Source: Leishmania infantum JPCM5
Lineage: Eukaryota > Euglenozoa > Kinetoplastea > Trypanosomatida > Trypanosomatidae
Length of the DNA stretch: 64,000 nucleotides
NCBI RefSeq assembly: GCF_000002875.2
Contig: NC_009396.2
Coordinates: 441,501 to 505,500 of the forward strand
Reading direction: 5' to 3'
Shown here one piece after another: positions 31,481 through 42,400 of this stretch. The position numbers and the translations under genes were made by a program. How positions within the stretch are numbered: the first letter of the stretch is position 1; the number at the start of each line of letters is the position of its first letter. Below the pieces are notes generated by a model. It had not been told where the DNA came from, ran no database searches, and was given only the letters and a program-made list of their open reading frames with translations.

Positions 31481-33180
31481 GTTTCATGGCAACTGCATGT
31501 CCTTCGATCCGTGCCGCATCACAGCCCACTCATGGGGCGACCCACGTGAGAGGGGCCCCCATCGATCGACTTGTTGCATCTCGATGCAACCATCCTACCA
31601 CTCTTGCGAAATCAAGGACATCTCCACTGCGCGCTCATTCCGCAGCTCGGAAAGGACAACCACAGTCCGACACCAGACGGGCACCGTGACTGGAGCAGCG
31701 TTTGTGGACGCTACGCGTGCGCGTGTGACTGGGCAGATGACGGCGCTGCCATCACGGCACCGAGGAGGCTCAGCGTAGACCTTCGCCTAACTCGCTGGAC
31801 CATGAACGCGTCTTGCGATGGTGGCGCCCGTGCTGGCCTCGAGAAGGCTGCTTCCGAGGCGGCCTTCCCCTTTCATCACGTGGAGTGGGGCCGCTGAGTG
31901 TGGTGCTCGGCAAGGCACACGGACTGCGCCACGCCCTCTGTGCTGATGACCGCACATTCCCGAAGCCCTCCACAGCCGACGATTTCATAGGCGCCACACT
32001 ACCGTCCGCCCTCTGGAAGGCAGAGCACTGCACACGGGAGCGCTTCGTGGGTGTGTGGGCGCCCCCTCCCCCTTCCCCCCAGGAGGCAGCACACCGTGCT
32101 TGGCGCGCGACACCGCAACGAGCCGAGGATGCGGTAGTGCGAGCGGTGCGCGCGGGCGGTGCCCGGCACCGCTGGCACGGCGCATCGCATCGCAAGGAGG
32201 CGCGACGGGGTCTACACGGATGAGCCCCACAGTGCGTGTGTGCGAAGCAAGCGGCATCCCCTACGTGCGACCTGGCTGCGCGGATGGGGCGCTGACGCCG
32301 GCGGCATGACGAGGGCAGCCCGAGTGACACGGCCGAGTGCTCCAGACTCCGCACTGTGAAGGGCGCCCGCACCGTACTGTGGAATGCCGCGGCTTGAGGT
32401 GGTTTTGGGCGGAACGTGGCATGCAGGCGGTGTGCGCATGGCCTGCGAGAGCCCTGACCTGAGGCTGGCCCGCTTCCTCCCGGAGCTGATGCGGCGCCTG
32501 CACGCAGACTACCCCCTCGTGCCCGCACGACAGACGCCACGGCTGCTGCCCTCGAGCGCGACCGTGGGCGCAGCAGGCATGCGAAGGGGGAAAGGGGAAG
32601 AGCTCGGCAGACGCTGTGCCCGATCCGACGGCAGGACGCTTCGTTGTAGACGACCACGATGAAGCCGTGGTGCCACGGAGGCCGGTGAGCTGTGGTTGTG
32701 CACGCGTCTGTTTGTTGACGTGTTCGAGGCGCAGCGGACGCGCTGGCGCGGAAAGCGTCTCTACTAGGGATGACGAGGAAGGGGGGCCACAGATCTCTGT
32801 GGTATCCGGGGTTCAGCGCCAGGCCCTCGCGACGTTGGCGGCCGGCTCGTCAGTGCGCAGTAGCGCCACCTGTGTGGGCGCCCCGTTCGTGGGTGGCGCC
32901 GGGTGGGGGCGAGCCGGCGCGTGCTCTCCGATGGGCAAGGCACGAACGTCGCTCGAGCGCATCCCACCAGGCCATCGCCCTGCCCACCTGCCCGGGTGGC
33001 CGGAGCCGCGCCGAGGGGACCGAGCAGGGGTGGTGGCTGGCAGGATGGTGCGGTGGCTGTGAGGCGACCTCCGAGGCGCGTGGGCAGACAAGGCTGGAGG
33101 AAGAGGCGGTGCTCATGCAACAGGGCCGGTGCATTGCCGTAGTGCGTGTGTCTGCGACTGCATGTCGCCGCTGAATGAGT
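31480..33180 (+). mobile_element. Degenerate non-LTR retroposon (DIRE-like) with reverse-transcriptase remnant
   Basis: Spacer-like texture gives way here to GC-rich, protein-like sequence spread over all three plus frames with stops and frameshifts. The frame 31813-32223 contains LSVVLGKAHGLRHALCADDRTF. The last part (31921-31959) fits the ADD catalytic box of non-LTR reverse transcriptases, where related ingi/L1Tc elements have an LRHxFxADDLTL-type motif. Further protein-like pieces follow at 32159-32359, 32384-32662 and 32616-33062. The ADD is followed by Arg where functional elements have a hydrophobic residue. The element is clearly dead. It lies in the same orientation as the genes, in the 3' region of the Ctf4 gene. 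Exact limits and target-site duplications were not found. Confidence 0.5.
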
Positions 33181-34527
33181 GCGTTAGTGGGCCCGGGGGT
33201 GGATTGGGGTTTCGCTCAGGCTGCATAGCCGAATGAACCCGTCCAAGAAGCAGTGCGTGTACCCGTTCTGTTCCTGATACAATCTTTAGCTCATCTCCCT
33301 CACGTGTCTCTCTCCGTCCTTCCAGGCATGATCAGGGCGTGCGGGAGTGTTGTTGGTTCCAACGAGGGCGTGCAGACGGTGCACACGACTCTCTGCCAGC
33401 GTTGTTTGTGTGATGAGCCGAGGCGGTAGTAACGAGGGATGCGAAAGCGCGGTTGTTTATCTTTCTTTGTTGTTGTTAGGTGGGTGAGTAGGGAGGATGC
33501 GGCGGGCGGATGGTGCGCGCCTGAAGCGGATGCGTTCACTATTTTTCGACGAAGTGCGCGGCATGTGGCGACGTCTGTGAGCGATAGCCGTTGTGTTTCT
33601 TATCTGTTTTGTTTCGGCTTCCTTTTCTCCTTGTCCCGTCCGCACGCGGTGGCTGCTGTGCCGTCGATTGATTTACGTATGTTCGCCCATAGGGTCTCGC
33701 TCGGTTGACTGTCCTACGGGAGGGGCGGGTGGGCACAGAAGGAAGCGGCACATGCAGCACCTGGGCTTGTGCGCATCAATCTCTGTGCGTGTGTCTGTCC
33801 GTGCCCGCCGTCTTGCTTGTCGGCTCATTTTGTGTTTCCTTTTCGCGTCTGCGCTCACTTGTTCCCGCTTGTCATGCCCCTGTGCTTGTCGAGACGCTAT
33901 AGCGCCTGGCCATTTGCGTTTGGTGACGGCCACACTGCCCTGTACTCTTCGTTTCTTTCGTTCTCTGTGTATGCGTGTTGATCGTTTGCCCATCCTTCTC
34001 TTGTCTTCGTCATCTCTATGTTGTCTTCTCTTCTACATGAAGTTCTACGGCCCCATCCCCATCGCCACCCCCTCGCGCCCTCATCCGCACCACGCCTTCT
34101 CTCTCCGAGAGCTTATCGCTCCATCGTGACGTGTCTTGCTTCCTTACCGTGTGCACTCTCGCGTCAGCCTGTCGTTGCGCTCGCCTGCATGTGCCGCTCT
34201 CTCTGTCTCTCTCTTTCGATGCCGCCTCCGTCTTGACGCCTTTGGTGTGTGTATTGTCTTCGTCGGTTGCTGTCGTACACCTTCTGCTCACGACGGCGAG
34301 CAGCCTCCCGCCCCCTCCCTCCGGCCGCACCCCTCTCCCAGACGTGTTGCATTGTCTCTCGTCCTGGCGCGCCCACCTCTATCTGCTCTCTGTGCCTGAC
34401 CAACTCCGGCTCAGCGGGAAAGCGGCTCCCTCGCCTCTCCGATCAGCACCGACATTCCGCGCGCACCGGCTGAGCTCTTTATCGTGGTGATCGCACAGTT
34501 GGTTTCGTTAACCCCATCGCTTTCGGC

Positions 34528-34847
34528 ATGAGTGGAAGCGCCGCCATACAGGCGGACGGGGGTGTTGGTGGTGGCGGTGGCCGTTACAGGTGAAATCGAG
34601 TGAGAGCGTGTCTGCAGTGGCGCTTGGCGATGCGTATGCACGGCGGCGTGCTGGGCGCCTCTTTCTTTCGGATGCGGCTGCGGTAGAGAGGCGATGTACC
34701 GGTGGCCTCGGCGGAGCAGAAGCCCTTTCTGTTCCTATTTGTGGTGCCATCGAGGTGCCAGCGTTGGCGCACGGCTGTACTATACATTCTCTGTATATGA
34801 GCTGTGAGCCGGAGCCGATCTGTTCGGAAGGGATGCAGCCCCACTAG
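34528..34847 (+). pseudogene. Possible small broken ORF
   Basis: ATG 34528 opens a 21-codon frame ending in a Gly-rich stretch and a TGA at 34591. The adjoining frame starting at 34590 then stays open for 85 codons with GC-rich third positions and a balanced amino-acid mix, unlike the C/T-dominated spacer around it. One single-base change would join the two. No homology recognised; it could be chance. Confidence 0.2.
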
Positions 34848-36019
34848 CCGCGCAGGGCACACGGACAGCAGCGGAAAACGTGCCGTTGAGAGCTCCGTTG
34901 GCGCATGGCTCCATGCGTGAGGAAAAGACGGGGAAGAAGAGGAGACGGAGCGGGCCGGGGGTAGCCAGTGCTTGCCATTGAGCGAGTTGCGGCGGCTGTA
35001 TGCCTTCCGACGCTCTCCACACCTCTGCTGGGGAGCTTGACACGAAGGCAGAGACTCGCTCTCATCACTGCCGCGTTTACGACTCCCTCTTCTTCTCTTT
35101 CAAGTAGACATCTTATGAGCGCGCTGAGGCGGTGCGTTCGCATTAGTTTTATGGCAAGACGCTCGACATCTTCGCATCATTCCAGGCGCAGAATTGTCGA
35201 GGCTGCGTCTGTCGTCAGCACCCTGTTCGGGCAACCCTTTTTGCCTTTCTCTGTCGGCGTGTACGGACAACTCCACACACAAAGGGCGATACATGTATAC
35301 ATACGCCTCGACCCACATACATGTACACACAGGTGCATATATATGGTTTCGGGTGCCGGCGAGCCCTTATGCGCATCACTAAGTGGCGTCTGCGCCGCGG
35401 TGCACCGTACCATGCGCCGGATCCCTCTCGCCGCATCTCCACCTTTGCACCAACGCAACAACAATAAAAAGATGAACGCTCTTGTATCGTGTATGGTGCT
35501 CTCATTCTTGTGTGTTCACCCCCGCCCGCTCCTCCTGGTCTGCTGCCAGTGTAGGTCTCCGCAGTGTTGCCCTGCCTCCCTGCCGAGTCGCCAGAGCCAT
35601 GTATCTCTCCCTCTCCTCTCCCTCCTCCTTTTCTCTGCGCGTGCCGCTGCTTCTGCTCGGCATACACACGCGCCACACAACATGCTGAGCGCAGGAGTGC
35701 TCGCCGACCTGCACGACACGTGTGCCACGTGTTCGCCGCATCACCCCTCCCCTCCTCCGAAAAAAAAAAATAGCAAAGGTCCCTCAGACACACAACTTGC
35801 GTGCGCTGCCAATCTCTTTCTTTGTTGCATCCTTTCACTCCTTCCGCCTTGTGGCTCCGTCGGACTGTCGCCGCATACCGCGCGCGCCACCTTCGTCCTA
35901 TTCCTCTTCTTCCTCTGCCCAGACGCCGGCGCAGAGCCGCAGCGACAGGCGCCCCCATTCTTCTATCCTGTGCTTTTCTGCCCGCTCTCCATTTCGCTTT
36001 GGGCGCTGTGGGCGTTGCT

Positions 36020-36053
36020 CCCCCTCTCCTTCCGTCTATACGCGCGCGGCAAG
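36020..36053 (+). promoter_or_regulatory. Putative trans-splice acceptor for the Ser-rich gene
   Basis: A C/T-rich stretch is followed by AG at 36052-36053. No ATG occurs between there and 36153, which supports 36153 as the start codon. Other AGs nearer the ATG (36116-36117, 36133-36134) are alternatives. Confidence 0.35.
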
Positions 36054-36152
36054 ATTAGGGAATCCCTTGCACTGCTGCACGCCGCGTACCCGCGGAGCGT
36101 ACCTCCTCGCAGGTGGTTTAGACTCATTCCGGCAGCCAAGAGCTCGACCTCG

Positions 36153-36885
36153 ATGAGCCATCCATACGCTACGAACGAGCCGCTACACGGCGCCGGCGAC
36201 GACGCCGAGCACGTTGGGTCAAGTATCGCCTCACCGGCGCCGGGCGCTGCACCACCCGTTGCCGCAACGACGCCTTCACCGGAAGAGCACGCTGACGGAA
36301 ACGACAGCGCACATCCTGCCGCCATTTCATGCACGGTGGAGAAAAAAACGCTCTACGGCAACAATGAGGTGATACACGGCAGCGATCAGGACGACATAGC
36401 CACTGCCGTCTCGCACTCACCTGATGTGTCGTCACCATCTTCCTCGTCCTGCTCTGCCGCATCGTCGATGCCACCGTCGTGGTTGCCCTCCCGCTCCTCC
36501 TCATGCTCCTCGGCGACATCCTCCTCGTTCATCTCCGCCTCTGATTGCTCATCGCGCTCATCCGGCAACGCGGACCTTGCTGCTGATGGCGCCCGTGCTC
36601 CGGAATCGGGCCACAATCATCACCTCCGTCAAGAGCACCGCCACCGCCGTCATCACCGCCACAATCCTCCACGTCACTGCTCAGATGATAGACACGTCAC
36701 GCATGGTGAGATCGACAGACGTTCCGGTACAACAGCGGCGCGGCGCGTGCAGACGTCTGAGCACAGGCGCTTTACCAGCGTTCTTGCCGGTGGTAGGCGG
36801 TTTGGCGACAGTGACGGGCCCGGCGCCGCTCCTGCGGTTTCCTGTGGTCGCATCGACGGGAATGTCGATGGTGGCTCGCCTCGCA
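36153..36885 (+). CDS. 5' end of the Ser-rich hypothetical gene, truncated by gap 2
   Basis: ATG 36153 starts a 244-codon frame running into the gap. The first 89 codons (MSHPYATNEPLHGAGDD and on) occur only here. From 36420 onward the sequence is the same as the start of contig 2 (22064-22528). This is therefore the N-terminal part of the gene whose body lies at 22064-24822. The leader is acidic and Ala/Pro-rich and lacks a signal peptide. Either it belongs to a second, head-to-tail copy of the gene, or contig 2 is circularly permuted. The chosen ATG is the first after the predicted splice acceptor. Confidence 0.7.
36420..36885 (+). repeat. Copy B of the contig-end duplication (466 bp)
   Basis: Same sequence and orientation as 22064-22528 apart from one extra A near 36433-36435. 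It ends at gap 2. Starts of the two copies are 14,356 bp apart. Confidence 0.95.
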
Positions 36886-36985
36886 NNNNNNNNNNNNNNN
36901 NNNNNNNNNNNNNNNNNNNNNNNNNNNNNNNNNNNNNNNNNNNNNNNNNNNNNNNNNNNNNNNNNNNNNNNNNNNNNNNNNNNNN
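36886..36985. other. Assembly gap (100 N)
   Basis: Exactly 100 N. The left flank is the truncated Ser-rich gene; the right flank is a truncated M20 peptidase relic. The two flanks do not belong to one gene. Confidence 0.98.
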
Positions 36986-36987
36986 CC

Positions 36988-37815
36988 AAGGCGCTGCGCG
37001 TGCATGCGAGCGAGATTGAGGACACAACACGGCTCCTCTCCTAGAACACGGAGGGGGACTGTCTACTGGCGGCAGGACGGGAGCTGGTGAAGGCTGGCGA
37101 GCTGGATGGCGTGAAGTGCATCTTCGGCATGCGCGTGTCGCTGCTGATTCTCAGCAGCTGCATGTCTACCGTGCCGGACACCATCACAGCTGGCGGCGAA
37201 AACTTTGCGCAGCGCGTGTGCGGCCGTGGTGGGCATGCGCCGACGCCGCAGGTGCTTGTGGACTCTTTATTGATCGCGGCCGGGGGAGGGGGGGTTGTGA
37301 CGGCGCCGCACTGCGTTATGTCGCGCAATATCGACCCAAAGGTGCTACCTGCGCTGTCGATCACGACGAGGACGACTGTGACGAGCGAGAGTCACAACGT
37401 GATCCCGGACGAGGTGGCGATGCGGAGGACTGTCCGCTTGTGTATGTGCGAGGCGCGTGAGTCTGCGCCTCGGATGCTTGAATATGGCGCGACGGGTGTT
37501 GCTGCTGCGCACGGCGCGACGGCCCAGTTTCGCCTGATCCGTGAGTACGTCGGTACAATGAGCGATGCAACGGGAGCTGCTGCGGCACGTCGCGTCCTGG
37601 GCGATGACAAGTAGATTCCTCTTCTTCAGGCGATGATTTTTTGGCGAGGGTCTCTCCTCCTATGTGGAGGAGACTCGCTCGCTCTGGCGCCTCCGTATCC
37701 TGGCTCTCTCCTCAGGCCAGCAAGGGCGTGTGCCCCCGTCCCAGCGATGAAGCCGACGTTTTCCCTTGTGTTTTTGCCAGCTTGATGTACTTTTGTGCGC
37801 TGTTCTCGGGGACGT
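36988..37815 (+). pseudogene. Decayed M20-family amidohydrolase (aminoacylase-like), 5' end in gap
   Basis: Frame 1 from the gap reads through one in-frame TAG (37042-37044) into a 175-codon stretch typical of M20 N-acyl-amino-acid amidohydrolases. It shows ELVKAGELDGVKCIFGMRV (the family has GxHV, here the His is Arg), then GRGGHAPTPQ, VMSRNIDPK, SHNVIPDEVAMRRTVR and a stop at 37612-37614. Further family-like sequence (GDDFLARV) follows in another frame to about 37815. Functional members are about 400 aa with an N-terminal metal-binding part that is missing here. The stop, the lost His and the frameshift indicate a pseudogene. If the TAG were a sequencing error, a partial gene would remain possible. 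Confidence 0.7.
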
Positions 37816-38380
37816 GACAGTGCGGCGAGGGCGGGGGAGGGGAGGGGGTCGAGCGCGCTCTCCTTAGCCCATCGCAAGCGCTTGTTTTTTTGTGCGTGTG
37901 GGTGCGCCTTATCGTTTCCATTTCGTTGATGCAAAGGCCCCCACCCCCTCACAAGCGACATCATGGGCGGCCCCGTCCCTCTTTCTCGTTATTTCTACTG
38001 CCCGCGTCTCCAGAGCACGCTCCCCCCTCTTCATACCTCATGTGCCCGTGTAACTATCTGTGCTCGAAGGATGGGCGTCCCCGCACATTCGTCAGCATAC
38101 AAGCACAACATATATATATATATCCGTGTGTCTCTGCACTTGATGTGTAGGCCCTCTATTCTTGCCGGTAGGGCCGCGGTGTACGCGGTGCGGCCGCACC
38201 TTGACACCCACACACAGAGCCCCCCCCCCCTCCTCCTCCCCCTCCGCCCAGACGTCATGTCGGTGGTGGCGAATGTGCCTACTCGCTGAAGGGCCTCCAT
38301 GTGTCTCTCGCTCTCCCACTTCGCGTTGCTCGTCCTCTCTCGCTCTCACGTTGGCAATTCGCAAGAGGAAAGCGCTCACC
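37816..38380. other. Intergenic region upstream of the single OYE gene
   Basis: Spacer with a TA tract (38109-38123), a C-run near 38220-38230 and a C/T-rich tract (38294-38350) followed by AG at 38364-38365, the likely splice acceptor 16 nt before the ATG. Confidence 0.55.
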
Positions 38381-39478
38381 ATGTCCGCCGCTTCCAAGTC
38401 GATCGATGTGATGCTGAAGCCGCTCCTGGTCGGCGGGCGGCCGATTTCGAACCGCTTCGTCATGGCTCCGCTGACACGCTGCCGCGCTGACGACAACCAC
38501 GTGCCCACCGCCGCGATGGTGAAGCACTACTCAGACCGCGCCTCCATGGGTCTCATCATCACGGAGGCAACGCAGATTCAAAAAGGCTACTCTACCTTTG
38601 CGCACGAGGGTGGCATCTACGACAAGGAGCATGTGGACGGCTGGAGGAAGGTGACCGATGCGGTGCACGATAAGGGTGGCATCATCTTCTGCCAGATCCA
38701 CAATGGTGGCCGCTCCACAGTGCCGTCGAACGTGGACGAGGGCGTGCGCATCGTTGCGCCATCTGCGGTCGCCATCACCGGCCACAAGTGCGCCGGCTCC
38801 TTCGCGCGAAACGGCAAGACGCAGCCGTACCCTGTGCCCCATGCGATGGCTGCAGAGGAGATCGCTAGCTACGTGAACCTGTACGCGGCTGCTGCTCGCA
38901 ATGCGATCGCGGCCGGGTTCGACGGTGTAGAGGTGCACGGCGCGAACGGGTACCTGATTGACCAGTTCCTCAAGACCAGCTCGAACCAGCGCACGGATGA
39001 GTACGGCGGCAGCATCGAGAACCGGTGCCGTTTCCTGTTCGAGGTGCTGGATGCCGTAATCCAGGCGATTGGCCGCGAGCGCGTTGGTCTCCGCATCTCG
39101 CCTCTCAACAGCTTCAACGACCAAAGCGACGAGGACCCGCAGGCGCTGACGCGGTACATCTGCTCGCAGCTGAACTTGCGCACGATTGCCTTTCTGGACG
39201 TGATGCGCGGTGACTTCTTCAGCCCTGCGCGCGGTGCGGACAAGTGGGCACGCGAGGAGTACGAGGGCGTGTTGTTCACCGGCATGAGCTTCGAGATCGA
39301 GGAAGCAGCGAAGGCGGTAGAGAGCGGTGCTGCCGATGCTGTTGTGTTCGGCACTAAGGCTCTTGCAAACCCTGACCTGGTTGCACGGGCGGTCGCTGGT
39401 GCGCCGCTGAACAAGCCTGATCCTGCGACGTTCTACACTACTGGCGAGGCAGGCTACAACGACTACCCATTCATGTAG
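38381..39478 (+). CDS. Old yellow enzyme-family NADH:flavin oxidoreductase, 365 aa
   Basis: FMN-dependent ene-reductase of the OYE family, a TIM barrel that reduces activated C=C bonds with NAD(P)H; the T. cruzi relative reduces quinones and nitro drugs. Landmarks match in order: MAPLTRCR (Thr32, equivalent to yeast OYE1 Thr37), FCQIHNGGR (the flavin-contacting Gln), VEVHGANGYLIDQF with the substrate-binding pair His186/Asn189 and the proton-donor Tyr191, then TDEYGGSIENR, VGLRISP and FGTKALANPDL. In the last motif the Arg that usually follows Gly and contacts the FMN phosphate is replaced by Thr. Length is normal for the family. No targeting signal or PTS1 is visible, so it is probably cytosolic. 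The ATG lies 16 nt after a likely splice acceptor and directly before the first conserved segment. Confidence 0.92.
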   Translation: MSAASKSIDVMLKPLLVGGRPISNRFVMAPLTRCRADDNHVPTAAMVKHYSDRASMGLIITEATQIQKGYSTFAHEGGIYDKEHVDGWRKVTDAVHDKGGIIFCQIHNGGRSTVPSNVDEGVRIVAPSAVAITGHKCAGSFARNGKTQPYPVPHAMAAEEIASYVNLYAAAARNAIAAGFDGVEVHGANGYLIDQFLKTSSNQRTDEYGGSIENRCRFLFEVLDAVIQAIGRERVGLRISPLNSFNDQSDEDPQALTRYICSQLNLRTIAFLDVMRGDFFSPARGADKWAREEYEGVLFTGMSFEIEEAAKAVESGAADAVVFGTKALANPDLVARAVAGAPLNKPDPATFYTTGEAGYNDYPFM

Positions 39479-42400
39479 CGCTCTCCTTGCCTGCCCGCGC
39501 CCCCGTCGGGGGCGCAGGAGGCGCCACCACAGTAATAGGGGGGCTTCGGCTCACATGAAGCACAATTTTTCACGGCGGCCACTACGTGGCACATATGAGA
39601 AGAGATCCATGGGTGGATGGATGGGTGGGTGAGTGGGTGTGCGTGTGTGTGGGGGGGGGGCGGTTGTCTGGCGATGTGCCAAGGAAGGCTGTACACTGAC
39701 GGGAGTGGGTTTTCGGACGCTTTCGGTGTCCTTCCGCAGCAAACGGGAGAAAAGCGAGCAACAGTGGCGAAGAACCCGCGGTCGTCCTCGTCTGGCGGCT
39801 CTTTCTCTCTTTCTCTCTTTCTCTCTTTCCTGTCTGACCACACCATACCACACCACCGCCCTCCTTCTCTCTTTCTCTCGCGCGCCTCTTCCTCTCTCGT
39901 TTGCCTGTGACCGGCAATATCTCCCGTTGTGCGCGCGCATGTGGGGAGTAGGCGTGCATCTGATGGCTCTCCTCGAAAGGCAAGAAGAAAACGAACGGTC
40001 AGCGCAGCAGGCGGCAAGAGACCGGTCAAGCTGGCCGTCGTGAGGTGCCAAAGACGAGCATTCCATGTGTTGTCCTATCTCGGCAGCATCGCACTCTCTG
40101 TGCTGGTGCTGCGCCTTTTCCATCGCCAACCTTCTTCCCTGCTGCAGGTTCTCGCCATGGGGCTTCGCTCGTAGGGGCGCCGGCTCCTGGCAGATGCAAA
40201 GAAGGTCACACGCGTCGCTGAAGCAATCAGACACCTAAACTCGTTTTTCGTTTTCGATGGACAAACTCAGCCGCCGCTACCGAGAGGGACGACCGCCACG
40301 CACACATGGATGTCTACGTGCACCCCTCGCCGACTGGATTCCCTTCGTGATGCCTTTTAAGATGACGATGTCCGTTGGCCATGCGCCTGCTCGCTTCAGG
40401 CGGTGATGACGCGCATCACTATTGAGGCCAGACGTGCTTCTCGTAGACTTTTACATCAACGTATTTTCTTTGTGGCCCTCCTCTTTTCTTTTTTTCTGTG
40501 TGCTGCCCCCCCTTCTCCCCCGAGGATGGCCTGCTTCTCCAGCGCGCGGTATGTCAGGGCCCATCACCGACACTCTGCGAGGAAGCAAGGCAGCTCGCTG
40601 CCTGCTCTCCGGTACGGCAGCGGGCTTTTGGTGTCGGCGCACAGATCTGGGCTGGCGTTGCGCGGAAGTGCCTTGCAATCGCGACCTCGTTTTGGGGCCA
40701 GCTCACTACGTCTCGTGCCGACGCTTTAACAGGTGTACGCGTGCACCTGCTGTTTTTCTGCGTCCGGTGCGCTGCGGTGCTGTTAAGCATGGTCCTGGAC
40801 GTGGCCTGCGCTGTCTGCAGTGACATAGCACTGAGCTGAGTGACGCCAAGCGGTGCTGGCTGGCTAGCTTTCCTGACGAGTCTTCGATGGAAGCCTGTAT
40901 TCCACCAGAGACTGCTTTCACCCCGACAGGCGCTTGATCTTCCGGGGTCTCAGCCTTTCGGCTCAACAAGAGGTGAGAAGCGTCACGGGAATACGGAAAG
41001 AAAACGGCGTTCACGGACGCGTGGCGCAGAGACACGGGAAAGCAAAAGAAAACAATGAAGGGCCGCTTAGGGTAATGATGAGCTGATGAGGGAAGCTTAA
41101 ACCGGCCGCCGCAAGCACGTCATTGGCGCACATGCATGTGCCCGTATAGGCGTGCTTATCAATCCTTGCTTGCGCGTTTTTCTCTCTGTTGCTGTCTCTG
41201 AATGCTTCGCTCTTGTCTCCGCGCGACAGCGTGCTCTGCTCTGCCGCTCGCTTCCTTTCTCGAAATAGGATTGTGGAGTGGGCGTCACAGGAAGCAAATA
41301 CTTGCCAGAAGCCGCGATCCTTACAGGGCAAAGCAGACAATGAGGGCCGGGGGAGGTACGACACAGCGACGACGACGACCCCACGCCCCTCCCCATCCTC
41401 CTCCTTTCGTTCGCTCACGTGCCGCAGGGGATCAGAAGAAGTCGTGGCGAAGAAGCCCTACGAGAGAAACGAGTGAACACCAGAAGGTCGACGCGGTCGT
41501 GGTCGTATCATAGCACAGCTGCGCACGGTGCACATCCTCTTCGTGAGATTGTCGCGTTTGCCTGCGGAGGCCCTACTGTCCTCCGCACCCTTCACACACA
41601 CGTGCTTGACGCTCTTCTCTGTTTATCGTTCCGGTTGTACTTCTGATGTCCAGCTCTGCGCTTCTCATCTGTTCCGCTGGCTTGCGCATGCACGGAAAGG
41701 CAGACGTGCGACTGGCGAACGCCGATGCACGAGATTTCCGCGTAAAGGGTAACGAGACGTGTACGCCTTCTTAGAGCGAAAGGAAAACATAGAGTGAGAA
41801 GACACGCACGTCTACACGTGTAGGTGGGAATGCTCTTCCCCCCCCCCCCCCGCACTCGCTGTTTTTTTTTTTCGCCGATACCACAAAGACACACAGACAC
41901 GCAATTCCTTTAAACTTGCGTGATGCCGATTCGGGGGTCCATCAGCCGCGTCAGCTTGCCTCGCTGCTCATCGCTCTCACTCTATCTCGCGTTCGACCTT
42001 GCTCCGCTGCGGTCGTGTGCACTGGCAGCGCGGCTGCAGCTCCATACTGCGTTACGCATAGGGCGACGCCGCCTTTAGCCAAACGTTCGGCTCCACCTTT
42101 CTCGCCTTCTCTTTCTACGTTGTCCTGCACTTCACGGGAATGGAACAACACTCAGCGGTCGTGGCTTCTGGACAATTCGGGTCAAGAACACGACGAGACA
42201 TTATCTCACCGTCACGCCAACGATACTGCCAGTAGATCGCCGTACGCACCCACCCACCGAGCGTCCTCCTTACCACCACTTGACCATCACCCACTGCGAC
42301 ACCACCGACTCATTGCTCTACCCGCTCGCGCTCTCGCCCCTCGTCCTCGTTTCCATTTTTCTGTCGTCTCCCCGTTCTCCCTTCTTCTTTGCCACACAAA

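Larger units (their letters stand above)
33181..36152. other. Intergenic region, 3.0 kb, upstream of the Ser-rich gene
   Basis: Mostly C/T-rich spacer with no RNA gene seen. One segment (34528-34847) looks more coding-like and is listed separately. An A-run at 35760-35770 and a pyrimidine tract around 36020-36035 precede the next gene. The frame is open from 34968 into that gene, but this part translates pyrimidine-rich DNA and has no supporting features. Confidence 0.45.

Noticed and set aside
34968..36152. Long 5' extension of the truncated Ser-rich gene
   Set aside because: Open but pyrimidine-derived, starts without ATG and precedes a good splice-acceptor/ATG pair at 36052/36153.
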